A stretch of 64,000 nt of DNA from Yamagishiella unicocca (lineage: Eukaryota; Chlorophyta; Chlorophyceae; Chlamydomonadales; Volvocaceae), in contig BDSL01000049.1 in assembly GCA_003116995.1 (NCBI GenBank), positions 310,001 through 374,000 on the forward strand. The letters run 5' to 3'. Below are positions 10,741-22,318 of the stretch, piece after piece. The position numbers and the translations under genes were made by a program. Below the pieces are notes generated by a model. The model searched no databases. It saw nothing but the letters and a program-made list of their open reading frames with translations, and was not told where the DNA came from. The number at the start of each line of letters is the position of its first letter. Position 1 is the stretch's first letter.

Positions 10741-13700
10741 CTACTCGCGGTGCTGGTAGTCGTTGCCACCAGCCACCAGCCTGGCCCCGCCCGCGCCCGC
10801 AGCGCCTCCGTTTCCACTGCTGCCCAGATACGCCTGCCCCAGCCCCGGCGCCTTGGCCGCCGAAGCGCCGTGCGAAACCAGCTCCGACTGCCACAGCAGC
10901 ACCCCGAAGCCGGCCGCGCCCGCCAGGCTGGCCCTCAACACGAAGTTCAGGGGCAGCACCGCCACCAGCACCGCCGCCACGCCGCCCGCCATGAGCAGCG
11001 CCGTGCGCGTGCCGCTGACCAGCACCCGCACCGCGAAGCGGAGCGCCGCGTCCACACCCGCGTCCATGGCTCGGCGACAGCGGTAGTAGGCGGCTGGGAT
11101 CGTGAAGGTGGCGACGTAGCATAGCAGCCAGAACATGGGCTGGAGGGCGCGGAATGCATGTGGTGGGGCGCAGAGCGACGCGAGGGCGCGAGGGGAGGCG
11201 AGGGCGCGGGGAGGTGTTGGTTGGATACGGAGGCATTACGGCACGCGGCGTTGGAGGGGGTTTCAGAGCCGGACGGCTGCAGGACCCGTGTGGGGTGCAG
11301 CACCGTACGGCAGGCACGGAGCCCAAGAGGGCTGTCGTACGTGCGGTGCGCTCCTTCGCAGCACAGCACAGCACAGCAGCCAGGCACCGCATTAGGTGCG
11401 GGACAGAGGTTGCTGAGCAGAGCGGTGCGAGGAGCAAGGCGCTCCGCCGAGTCAAAGGTCTCCGGTGTGCACTCCTCTTCGCGGCGCAGTGCAACACAGC
11501 ACAGCGCCGCGCGGCATCGCACGGTCACAGCACAGCGCGGCACAGCACATCGTAGTCGGGCGGCGCGCCACCGCGGCCCCCAGCGCACCTGCGACATGAC
11601 TCGCAGCTCTCCGACCACCATGCCCAGCCACAGCAGCGCCGCCAGCAGCGCCGACGTGGTGGCGCGGCGGCCGCTCAGCAGCCCCACCCCCAGCACCACC
11701 AGCGAGGCACCGTAGCGAGCCACGCCCAGTGCCACCCTCCGCATGACGACCTCCACCCGCTGCTGCAGCAGCATGGCCGCCTGCGGCACGGCACGGCAGC
11801 CCACGGCACGGCACGGCAGGGGCAGGGTGGGTTCGAGGAAGACGAGGGGCGAGGTGGGGGTGTCAATGGGCGCGTGGATGGAGGCGGGTGGTCAGGGGTG
11901 CCATCTAGAGTTGCGCGAGCTGCCTTCACATGATCGCCGCACCGACGCCCATTAATCCCTCCCGCCCTGTGGAAGTCCTTCACGGCCCATACTCCGCGAA
12001 AATAACTCCTTCCGTGTAATACCAGGAGCACAGCGGCACACCTCTGCACAAGATAAGGATGCGCAAGACCTCGATGACGGCACCAATTATGTTACATCGC
12101 TCGCTCCCGCGCTTAAGCATATGACGAGCGAGTCCCCACTCCAATGCACGGTATGAGCAGCCGGCTCCTTCCCCTCGCACCTTCCGCCGCGCCATCTCCT
12201 CCTCGTCGCGCGGCGACTGGCTGGGCGTGTACGCCTCCGTGTACTCTCCGGCGGGGTCGCCCCCCTCCGACTGCTCACCCAGCTGCTGCGAGCGGCGGTA
12301 GTTGGCTACAGCCTCGCGCACGACATTGCGCAGCAGCAGCATGAAGCACAAGGCGAATATGGCGGTGGACGGCTGTAGCAGGTCGTGGCCTGCGCGCGTG
12401 AGCGACCGGGGGAAGATCCAGGGAGGGCGAGGGGGAGGCGCCGACGTGCGGCGCATAAATGAGTACGACGAGCACGTCGTACGAGGGGTGGCCCGGCTTG
12501 ATTCATGAAGTAAGGTGGCATAAGGACCGGTTACACGATATGGGTTGGGGAGGCAGCATTGGGGATGGTGGAGAGAGTGGGGCGAGCGTGTGGACAAAAT
12601 TGCCCTCCCTGTAGCCAGCCAGGCGGCGACGCCGTACCTTTCGCCAGCTGGCGCGCGCACACGGCCATATAGAGGCCGGCTCCGAAGACGCGGCTGGTTC
12701 GCCAGGGATTCCGCCAGATGAGCACATCGCGCACGGCGTGCACGGGGTCCATGGACGCGGCGGGTGGCTCCATGTCGGCACCATGTGGCGCCTGGGGGCC
12801 GCGCTCCGAAACCATGGAGGCCTGCAGCAGCAAAAACACCGCAACCGCGGCCGCAGCAGCAAAAGGAGCGGGATCAGCGGCGGTGGCGCAGCAGCAACCC
12901 TCAACCCACAGCGGCGACGCCCAGATGGCAACGCCGGCCGACGATGTGCTCAGGTGTGTGTAAGCGCTCATCGCCCTCGCGGCCATAGCTTCCGGTCAAT
13001 CCCTGGGGCCAAGCGGCGGCTGCGATGACTGCCATACCGGGTATCCAACCCGCAGGTTGCTGACAGACAGGTGACCCCCCACCTCACACTGCCATCCCCA
13101 CCTCACACCCTATCCCCTCATACCCCACCTCACACCACCTGCTCCCATATCCGCACGCCCGAAACCGCCTCGCAACCCCCCGCCGCCTCAGCCTCGGCCT
13201 TACCCCGCTGGCTCAGCCTCCCGCTGGCTCAGCCTACCCCCGCCGCCCGAGCCTCGGCCTACCCCCGCCGCCCGAGCCTCGGCCTACCCCCGCTGTCTCC
13301 TCGCCCTCCAGGCCGCCAGCAGCACCCTGGACAGTCCCGCCCAGCAGGTCCGCCTGCGGCCCACCGGCGCCGGGCAGCTGGCCGTCCAGCCCGAACGGCT
13401 CCGAAGCCGCCCCGGTTGGTGCGCCGCTGCCGAACCAGCGCCAGGGGCTGAGGCCCACCACCACAGCAGTGACCACGCTGCCGGACATGCGGAGCGCGGC
13501 CTGCGCCGTGCTGCCGCCTGCGCCCGTGCCATTCGTGCCCGCACTGAAGCTGCTGGTGCGTGGGTCGGTGATGTGTTCGATGAGCTCCACTTCGTCTGCG
13601 GGGATGTTGAGTTCGCGGGATGGGCGGTGGAGGGTTGAGGGGAGTGACTCCATGAGGTCGGGTTGGTAGCTCACGGGGTTTGGGATGAGACGCGGCAGCA

Positions 13701-15474
13701 AGCGGGGGTTCTCTTGCGGTTGAAGGTTGAGGGGCTTTGGCTGCACGCAAGAGGACGAGGTCTCCCTGGAAGGGTTGCCGGGGACATTCAGCAAGCCGGG
13801 GGAAATGGGCGAGGCAAGGCAGGCTAGGCCAAAGAGGAGGCTGGTGGGTCGCGAGCTACCGTACCCTGCCGTACCCTGCCGCCATGCCTTAGCAACGACG
13901 CAGGACTGAAGGACGCAGGATAAGCCTGCCACGTCTGACCGCAAGCGGTCAGTCGGAACCCGGTCGTACAGCCCGATTGCTGACCAGCCTCTTTGGGAGT
14001 AGTGGTGATGCCTCTGCCCGCGGCCACTGCTGCTGGCCGGACAGCGGCTGTGGCCCTTCACGTCCGCACCAGCGATGTTTCTTCCCGACCCACATCGAAG
14101 TGCGCCGCCGTCTGTCTCTCCTCCACCGCAGTAACCGCCGTTCGCTCTTCTGACGCCCTCCCCGGCACCCTCCCTTGCGCCCTCCCTGGAGCCCACCTAT
14201 GTCCACCAACGGCGGCGTTGGGTCCACCTCCACCTCCGAGCCGGTGTTGACCTTGCTAGGGAGCGGAGGCCGGCCCATGGCGCTGCTGCGCTGGCGGCCC
14301 AGGCTCCACATCCTGGACATGCCCTGCAGCTCCTTCAATGGCACGCCCTCCAGCTCGCTGCCGGGTACCGGCTGCTGTTGCTGGTGTACCGTCGGTGCTG
14401 CAGTACTGACCGGCAGGGGAACCTCCCCTCGAGGCGGCAGCGGTTGGCCGGGAAGCTGAGAAGCTACTGCCGGCTGATGCGCAGTATCGCGCTGATCCAC
14501 CATAAGATATTCGTCGACCCAGGAGGCAGGAGCAGCCGAGTCACTTAAGCCGGCGGCAGCCTAACGGGGGGGGCGAGATACCGGAGGAGAGGATGGGAAG
14601 CGTGGCCGAGAGGTATGGAGCATTTCAAAATCGTAGCTTAAATCCGCCAATAGGAGCAGCGTAGACAAACTATGCTCGAGCTTCGGGGAGAAAGTGAGGG
14701 GGCTGCGGAGGTGTCAGCCTTGGGATGTTGCTTCTCACCTCGTAAGCGTCATTTAGCTTCTTATTTGCCTTGCCAGACTTATCGGAAAAACGCGCCTGAG
14801 TCAGCTGGTGGCCCGCGCCTGACTCTGCATACGATTGATAGAGTTAAGTTGGCAGGGGGTCACATAAAACTCCCAAGGCGTATGCCGTGTTGACCTTTGG
14901 ACGCGGCCAGGTGCTTGTAGAAGGCTGTGGCCGTCGCCGCGGTGAAGCCACATGAGCATTCATAAAACATCCGGCCGTTTGAATGTCTTGGTAAAGTTTC
15001 CTAGCGTAATGCTCTCTATCACTGTGCAATTATTGCAAGAATTGGTACGCAGTAATGCGGGTTGGCTGGGTAGGGTTCTTTCCGTTGCCCAGTATGTGCA
15101 GTGATGTCGCGCGTGCCTGTCCAGAGCCTATTAAAATGACATTCGAGTGCTTGCTACTGTGGTGTACTATAGAGTATGACTGCTAAATCGGCAACACACA
15201 GGCGGCCAATTGACTAGCGCACTGGACCTCTATGTACGACTGCCTACGACGAATGCGGAAAACTACGGTCGCATCCTGGGTCGCAAAGCTCCGGACAGAA
15301 TAGCCTGCACCATATCGCTTTACAACGACTTGTCGGCGTGCACAGCTGTTCCGCTATGTGAGTACCGTTTGCCCCCACAAAATCAGCTGTCCGCTTGCCC
15401 CTAACCGCAACCTGCGCAAGCATTGAAACCCGACCAGCATCTTCAAGTTCCTCCACCATCGCATTTAACGACAT
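10741..15474 (-). CDS. Reticulon-domain ER membrane protein, about 572 aa
   Basis: Exons: 15474-15412, 14560-14197, 13595-13288, 12821-12638, 12389-12181, 11780-11589 and 11139-10741. The reticulon homology domain spans about residues 270-520. It begins with AVRDVLIWRNPWRTSRVFG, the hallmark D-x-L-x-WRNP start, followed by two long hydrophobic hairpins: GLYMAVCAR to FALCFMLLL, then LVVLGVGLLS to ALLWLGMVV. It closes with MFWLLCYVATFTIPAAYY and a further hydrophobic block. Reticulons wedge into the ER membrane and shape tubules. The N-terminal 245 residues are Pro/Gln/Gly-rich and probably cytosolic. The first exon (MSLNAMVEELEDAGRVSMLAQ) is inferred: it joins in phase 0 to an acceptor with a strong pyrimidine tract at 14561. 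If that exon is wrong, translation would start at ATG 14503. The low-complexity exon 2/intron 2 border is uncertain because its donor is repeated. Confidence 0.75.
12516..12550 (-). repeat. Copy of a short dispersed element in a reticulon intron
   Basis: Plus strand reads TGGCATAAGGACCGG then TTACACGATATGGGTTGGGG. It lies in intron 4 of the reticulon gene, about 130 nt before the next acceptor, in the same gene-relative orientation as the copies in UGP3 and SF1. Confidence 0.55.
13230..13290 (-). repeat. 25-nt repeat duplicating the reticulon intron donor
   Basis: Minus-strand GGGGTAGGC, the likely donor after exon 3 (ending at 13288), recurs at 25-nt steps downstream. Each unit also carries CGAGGCTCGGGCGGC. 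Because 25 is not a multiple of three, using another copy would shift the reading frame. Confidence 0.7.
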
Positions 15475-17011
15475 ATCCCATCAGAATTTAATGCAGAGCG
15501 CGGCAACAAGCACGACGTTATCTTAGCGTCAGTGTCAGGCAGGGGTTATCTTCGCCACTCCCTCCAGTCCTCGATGCCCTCCCATATCCCCTTTGCCTCC
15601 CTTGGATTAAAGCGAGCAGCTGTTCGTGAAGGCAGCCCTATTGGGCGGCAAGACGCTCGGCGATGCTATTATCGGGCGTGGAGGATCCAGCGCGGTGTCG
15701 CGCTGTGTCCCAAAGGCAAGGTAGCCTGCCACAGTAAAAGTCGTCCATTCACTCAACTCGCGGACATACGGACGCGCCCGCCCTCGGCGAATTTCTGCTT
15801 TCGCTCGTCCATGCAATGAGGTTGCACCGGCAGCGGTTGCCTTTCTAGGGGGGGTCAATGCCGCCGAAGCGCTCAACACACGATGCCCTACTGCTGGCAA
15901 CGGTGCGCGGCTAGCTCCTGCTGGCTGAAGCCCTAATGGATATAACGTGCAAGGTGGTGCTGCTTATGGGCTAATGGAAATCCACTTGTAGGGCCTTACA
16001 TCAGACTCCGTATCTTGACAACCAAACGTAACCTTCAGGTATCCGTAGCGAGCCATCTGTCCTCGGCGGCGGCGAGTGCACGACCGAATTTGAGTTGATT
16101 TCGGATCCAATGCCGAAGAAATGGTAGATGCGACGCAAGGGTCCGCCAACGGGACGCACAGGCTCTGGGCTCCATCGCCGTGATGTGGGTTCGGCTGTCA
16201 TGCCCCACAGCAGTCTTCGCCTGTCGCGGACACCAGGTGTAACACTGGCTCCGGAGCCAATGCCGGTGAAACGTACGTGCCGGCGCTGGGGCATGACACG
16301 GCCTCGCTCCTCCACTCGTCACAGGTCGCCACCTCAGCGCGCCCTTGAGGCGTATGGACACGCAGACGCTGTGGCAAATCGACACACAGTTCCTGTCGAG
16401 TGCTGCATTCGGGACCCACCGCAACACTCGTTTTCTCGCGGAAGCTCAGAACACACGGGAAAAACGGACGTTGAACATACAGCAACACTGCACGACACAT
16501 GCAAACACCGGATCCGAATGACGCGGGAAAACGCGATGGCTGTCTGCTTATCAAGAGGAGGTGAGGCATTACGAGGGTACCCTCACACCAGAATACGGCA
16601 GAGCGAGCCGCGCAGGCCCCATTGATTCCATACGGAGACACAGATTGGCCGTTTGCGTCTTACCCCAACACCCGTCCAATGGACGAAATTCCCCACTCGA
16701 TAGACCCAAACCTCCACCGTTGGGGGGCTGCAGAGTCACGACCAGCAATGCGGCAACAGCACAGACCTCCCCGGCTACGCCAGAACATCAAACAACGGAG
16801 CATTGCCGGCGTCTCCTTCCGCCGCCCGCCGCGGCTACAGCGCCAGTCACCTCATATCACGATTTCGGCAGGAACTTGATCCATCCACCCACTCTCGCCC
16901 ACTTTCGATCACAGGCCCCGTCCCAGCGGCACCGCTGCCTCGTTCACCGCATCTCCGCGCTGAGATCACCCTGCCTGGAGCCAAACCAAGCCAACCGAAT
17001 CACGCTCCCTC
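15475..17011. other. Spacer between reticulon start and RING-CH 3' UTR
   Basis: Holds the presumed reticulon promoter near 15475 and 3' sequence of the RING-CH gene. A minus-strand TGTAA at 15996-16000 could end the RING-CH transcript but is over 1.1 kb from its stop. Open frames here are compositionally random and no gene is supported. Confidence 0.45.
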
Positions 17012-17144
17012 TGAATCACGCTTCCCCGCCAGCTGCTGCACCAAATCGCGCTCCTCTGAATCACGCTTCCTGCCAGCTGCGGCACCAAATCATGCTCCTC
17101 TGAATCACGCTCCCTGCCAGCTGCGGCACCAAATCACGCTCCCT
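17012..17144 (-). repeat. 44-nt tandem repeat copying the RING-CH stop-codon region
   Basis: Three units of about 44 nt carry GAATCACGCT, then CCAGCTGC and GCACCAAATC. The unit nearest the gene overlaps the last codons and the TGA at 17134-17136. The others repeat the same sequence into the 3' UTR. Confidence 0.8.
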
Positions 17145-20006
17145 CCCAGCTGCCGCACCGCCGGAAGGCGCCCAGCACGCTGCCCACTGCCGCTGCGGCG
17201 AAACTAGCGAGGGAGCCCATGCCGCCGCCGCTGCCGCCGCCGCCGCCGCCACTGCCGCCGTCGCCCTCGTCCGAATCAAACGCCACCGAGTCGTCGCTGG
17301 CAGACGGCGAGGCGCCGTACATCCTGCCAGCCGCCGCCGCCGCCGCCACGCCGTCCGTCCTTCGCTGCCTGCGGTTGCGGCCGTGGCCGCGGCTGCGGCT
17401 ATGACCGCGGCTGGACCTGCGGCTGACGTTACCGTTGCCGTTACCGTTGCCGACGGGGCTGCCGCTGCTAACCGCTAACTGCTGCGCAGCCTCGTCCTCT
17501 TGCTCCTCAGTGACCATGGCGGTGCTTCTGCCGTACACGCCGCCACCACCCATGACGTCACCGCCGCCTCCTGCGGCGTCGGCGATCGCATCAGCGGCAG
17601 CGGCAGCCATGCGCGCTAGCTCATCAGCCACCTCGCTGGTGGCTCGGACGAGCGCGCGCGGGGGCGGCGGTGGCGGCGGCAGCGGGCAGGGAGCGGGCGG
17701 CGGCAGCTGCTGCTGCGGCTGCCGCTGCAGCGCCTGCGTTTGCTGCTGTTGCTGCTGGATGGCCGCAGCGTGGTTCGCAAGGCTGGCACAGTAGACCGCC
17801 GCGTCGAAGGCATCGAGGCCGCGGAAGCGCAGGTCGGACTGAGTGGCGGGCTCCTGGGGATAAAACAGCCAAGACGGTCAAGGGAGGGGAGACAGTCAGT
17901 GGTGGCAGCGCCTTGTCAATCCAGCAGCGCCCTTGACGCCTTCGCTTTGACGCCTTTGCATTGACGCCTTCGCTTTGGAGCGCTTTTAGAGTCGAGCTGG
18001 GCGGAACAGCAGGCGGTTTCAATCTACCAATCACTGCGCATACACACACATACGCCGCGACTTAGCGGCGATTAACTGTACACACACACTCGTCGGCGCC
18101 ACACCTTGCAGTGGAACACCACGTCGAATTCCAGGTGGGGGGGAATCTTGAGCTGCGGGTGCGGAGTGGGTCCGTGTGGATTGGGTCCGTGTGGAGTGGG
18201 TCCGCATGCAGGCACCGCCGTGGGGCGCATTCCAGAGGGCGGATAGTGCCGCAGAAAAGAAGGAGGAGAAGCGTTGCGGGGTATGTAAGCTAGTGGGGTA
18301 GGGCGACCGCCAATAGCAGGTGTGCAAGCAGGGATCGGGTTGGGTATGGCTGGCCGAGGCAAGGACCCAGGGAGGGGCGGATGACCCAGGAGTCGCCGCA
18401 CCAGTTGACGGCAGTCTTCGATGAACTGTCGGGTGCCTTCCTGGCCGGGCCGTACTCGTATCTTGTGGCTGTGCGTAAGGGGGCCGTGGGTGAGGCCTAG
18501 TCAAATGAAAGGCGACGTGTCGTACCAACAACGTTGAGCGGTGTGGAAAAGTGACGGGCCAGGGACGGACACAGATTTTGCTGCGTGCACAGGTCTTGCT
18601 GGTCAGTGTCAGGCGATCCGCCCAGTGGCTCTACCATATGATATGGGCCCACTATTACAGTTAGTACTGCAGATGAACCTGACTACGGCAGGCTTGCTGC
18701 GGGCACAGAGAGAAAGAAGGAGAAGACAGAAAGCCCCCGAGAGAGGCGACGCGTGGGGAGGAGGGAGACCGTAAGAGGACCTGCCTCCCAGTCAAAGCCC
18801 CCTAGGGCTGGCGGCGCAAGGCTGGCGGATCTCTGGCATGGTCCGTCCACACCCTGTCGGGAATTTTTGCTGTTTTCGGTCAACGTGTCCCCTCTCTACC
18901 TACCTCCTGCCGTTGTAGCTGATCCTCATGTACGCCGGGGGGGCCTCGGAGGCGGGCGGCGTCGGGGCGGTAGCGCCCTCGGCACCGACGCCCACTGGTG
19001 GCACGTGCCTCCAGTCAGGCAGCGCGTCGCCACAGAAGCGGCACAGCTTTTCCTCCCTGGAGGCGAGCCAGTGGGCAGCAAAACAGCAACGCAGCAAAGC
19101 AGCACAGTGAGTGGTGCATGACTACATCCTGTACACGATGTTTTTGGCGGGTTGTGGTGAGAGCGCCCAGCCCCGCCAAAGGCCAAGCGAGTGCCTGCCC
19201 ACCATCACGGGGCGGCGGCGGAGCAACCAGGCGCGCCGCCATGGCGCGCTCCGAAACCTGCAATTCCTGACCTCATGTTGCCCCTCCGAAACCAATTCCT
19301 GACCTCATGTGGCCCCTCCGAAACCAATTCCTGACCTCACGTGGCCCCTCCGAAACCAAACTTACTGCCTCCCCGCGCAGTGGAGCTGCCATCGCGACAA
19401 GCAGCCCGGGTGGCAGACGCGGGGACACCTGGCAAACCAGTCGGAGGGCGCTGGCGGGGTTAGGGAGCGAGCGGGAGGACTGCAGGGGGAAAGGTCCTTG
19501 CCTGTGCCCTAGGAAGCAAGCGAGCAAGCAAGCAGAGCGACCAAAAGTGCTGAAATTGCTCGTCCACAAAGGCCGTACGCTGATAGCCTGTGACGGGTAA
19601 TAAGGGACTAGTGTCGCCCAAGCTTCCCTGAATGCCGTACATGGCCCAACCACAGGACGCCCGCAGGTACACCACCGTAGAACCGTACCCCCATCCACCA
19701 ACCCACCCACTCAACCACTCATCCACTCAACCAACCACTCAGCCAACCAACCAACCGCCCACCCACTCAACCAACCACGCACCTGCAGGGCGCAACCAAG
19801 CGGCCCAGGCCCTCCTCCTCCCCTCCCAGGCACAGCCAGCACGAGTCCTCCTCTCCGCCGTCCTCGGCCGCCGCCCCCGACCCAGCGGCAGCGCCCAGCA
19901 GCGCGTCCGCCCGAGGGACCTTCGCCTGGCGCAGTGCTGCTGCTGCTGCTGCCGCTGCTGCCGACGCCTCACTGGGGATCATCGGCTGCAAAGCCAAGTT
20001 GTTCAT
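17134..20006 (-). CDS. RING-CH (RINGv) zinc-finger protein, 424 aa, likely E3 ubiquitin ligase
   Basis: Exons: 20006-19783, 19428-19366, 19056-18904, 18468-18402, 18152-18105 and 17853-17134. The C4HC3 finger is assembled from the first three exons: C56-W-L-C59, PC74-R-C76, C80-H81-P-G-C84 followed by LSRWQLHCAGR, then C101-R-F-C104. The Cys-Cys-Cys-Cys-His-Cys-Cys-Cys spacing fits RINGv ligases of the MARCH type, which bind E2 enzymes and transfer ubiquitin. Unlike animal MARCH proteins no transmembrane helix is visible, so it is probably soluble. After the finger come YMRISYNGR, EGTRQFIEDCRQL and LEFDVVFHC, a possible small partner domain. The last 240 residues are Gln/Pro/Gly/Ser-rich, with an RS-like patch, and look disordered. 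The start ATG 20006 is the first in the frame that keeps the finger intact. A further upstream exon cannot be excluded. Confidence 0.8.
19250..19360 (-). repeat. 32-nt minisatellite abutting a splice donor
   Basis: Units begin at 19283, 19315 and 19347, with a diverged one before. Each contains CCTCCGAAACC, AATTCCTGACCTCA and TGGCC. On the minus strand they start a few bases after the donor of RING-CH exon 2 (19366), and some units carry a cryptic GTGAGG. Confidence 0.85.
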
Positions 20007-22198
20007 TCTGTCTTTCGGCGACGGTCTCACACAGCGATCGGTAGTTGCTCCCTGAGCCGAATTTGCCGGAGGCCTCGCCGTTATGATAACAAATTAAACT
20101 GCCTGCCAGCTCCTCTCGCTTCCTCCCCCTGCAGAGGACCCTTGCACAAGGACCGGTATATCACACCCCGCAAGGAAACCTTCGCGCCGGCTGCTGCTGC
20201 TGCCGCTGGGTTGCGCTGCGCAGTCGGTGAGGCCTGACGCGCCCCCACTGAAGGGCGCCCCGTGGGTCGTCGGAGCCGCCGATGCGAAAAGCTGTCAATA
20301 CCCAGCCGGCAACCCCTAGATGCCCAGATCCTGGCTACCGCCACAGAGGTCAAACCAATGTCAACGGCAAACCAATATCAACAGCAGGAAGGCGGCAGAG
20401 GGTGACCCCGCGGGCGGCCAATAGTGTGGCGGGAATCGCGGGAGCGGACAGTTCGGGCGCGCGTGGGGAGACACCCAATCACGGGAGTGGGCAGCAAGCG
20501 GCGAGGAGCAGCCCTTGGGGTATCTAATTAGGTATTCTCAGAGCGCAGAAGGGGCGCTGACTTGACGAGCGCCTGTCAGCTGCGGCGCATGGTCCGCCCA
20601 AGACACACGTACGGGGTGAGACGAGGTGACACGCGACGGAGGGCCCACCGCCGCCGTCCGCGCCCCTCGGGGCACAGGTGAGGGCCAACTGTCATGGAGG
20701 ACCGCGGACTGCAGGCTAGGGTCGCGCACCCGACCGGAGCCAACTGCAACGGGATGGATGCCGTACCGACCAGAGGGTGCTATGCCTCTCCGGACAGGCC
20801 AGGCCGCATTTTGACTACCAAAATGCGCCAGGAAGGGCCTTGAAATTATGTATTTATTTATACAGACCCACAGCCCCCTTAGGTAATCGTCTGCCTGCAC
20901 AACGCTTCAAACGGGCGCGCCGCAAGGCAGAGTCATAATCTGTTTTAGTTATGTTGCGACGGAGATATGTCTCGTACGGGCGTGCGTCTTGAAGTGTTAC
21001 GCCTGGTCCCGGAGCCAAGGAGCCCGCCGCCCGCTCCGATTTGGGTCGGAGGGCTCGCAGGGGCGACCCAGCTCCCGAGCCTTGTGGAAGCATGCATACC
21101 GCCGACCCACGGGTCTGTGCTAATTTACAGTACAGTAACGGCGGGTAACCAAACAGCTACTGCTCCGTGATCCGGTAGCGGAGTGCACACAGACCTCACC
21201 ACCGCCCAGTGTGCCATAAACCACGTGCGTACTCATCTCGCACTGCTCTGACCCACTATTCGGGAGCTCGTCCGCCCAACAACGCAAACGCTGCACCTCG
21301 TTTCAGCACGCGGCCACGTAACGGCGCACAACCGGACTAAACTAATGGTAGCGTGGTCTACCGGTAGCATCGTGGTCTACCTGCACCATCGTGGTCTACC
21401 GGTAGCATCGTGTTCTTCGCGAACGTTGCCGCGGGGCAGTTTTACTGGTACATGAGGGCGCGCAATGCCTTCGCCCGCCCTACCGCCTGAGCTCACCACA
21501 CTCGAGGACTTAAAGCGGCTGCAGGCGCAGGGAACGGCTGAACGGTATACATCTTCCCCTAAAACGCCGTGCAAATGTATTTCTGGGAGGCCACCAAGCG
21601 CACATGCCCCCGCCTCCCGCCATGCTGCCAGGGCCTCGAGAGCCCCCCTGCCCCGAGGCCCTTGCCCCGATGCCCTGAGGCCCCTGCCCCAAGACCGCCC
21701 AGTGTACATGATCACGCTATACATCAACACCACGCGTGCAGCCACAACACAAACACAACTAACTAGCCCTGCAACCGTTACCGCCCAACCGTCTCGGCTC
21801 ACGCAACCGCACTTCGCCCGAGGAGGGTCCCAACGCGGCACGGGCACACGCCTGCCTGGCACGTTGGGTCTGGCCGACGGCGCAGGAACCCAACGGCACA
21901 GGAACCCAACGGCGCAGGAACCCAACCGTAGGGCCCAGCCCCCTGCTACGCACACCGCACACGACTCCTCTCGAAACACACACCGCTGTCCTGTTCTCCC
22001 ACACGGGAGCTTCGGCTGCCGCCCAGAGCTCCTCAGCGACCACCCCGGCAACTGCGCCCGCAGCTACCGTCGCCGCCACCCGCTCGTCCCTGGCTCCACC
22101 TCCGTCGCGTCTGAGACCTCAGCTGCACGCGTGCACTCCTTAGATGCTGAAATCCAGCACGTATACTCCTTATGTATCACAAAATCCAGCACGTACTG
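20007..22198. other. Spacer between the RING-CH start and the UGP3 3' end
   Basis: Includes the RING-CH promoter side (from 20007) and the UGP3 3' UTR (up to 22198). A minus-strand TGTAA at 21125-21129 is a possible UGP3 poly(A) signal, but is almost 1.2 kb past the stop. A C-rich imperfect repeat (CCCCTGCCCCGAGGCC-like) lies near 21640-21690, and a short repeated phrase GGTAGCATCGTGGTCTACC lies near 21350-21415. No gene is supported. Confidence 0.45.
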
Positions 22199-22318
22199 CC
22201 CGCGCCGCTCCTTAGATGTTGAAAGCCAGCACGTACTGCCCGCGCCGCTCCTTAGATGTTGAAAGCCAGCACGTACTGCCCGCGCCGCTCCTTAGATGTT
22301 GAAGTCCAGCACGTACTG
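22199..22318 (-). repeat. 40-nt tandem repeat copying the UGP3 stop-codon region
   Basis: Three near-perfect 40-nt units start at 22199, 22239 and 22279. The last overlaps the final codons (RRGQYVLDFNI) and TAA of UGP3. The others repeat that coding end, with Asp changed to Ala in the copies, within the 3' UTR. A degraded fourth copy lies at 22141-22198. Confidence 0.9.

Noticed and set aside
21465..22262. Plus-strand open frame of 265 codons opposite the UGP3 3' UTR
   Set aside because: Low-complexity composition, no recognisable domain, and it runs into the duplicated UGP3 stop region in antisense.
22199..22318. CRISPR-like array at the regularly spaced 40-nt units
   Set aside because: Units are contiguous with no spacers, overlap a eukaryotic coding end, and the genome is nuclear algal DNA.
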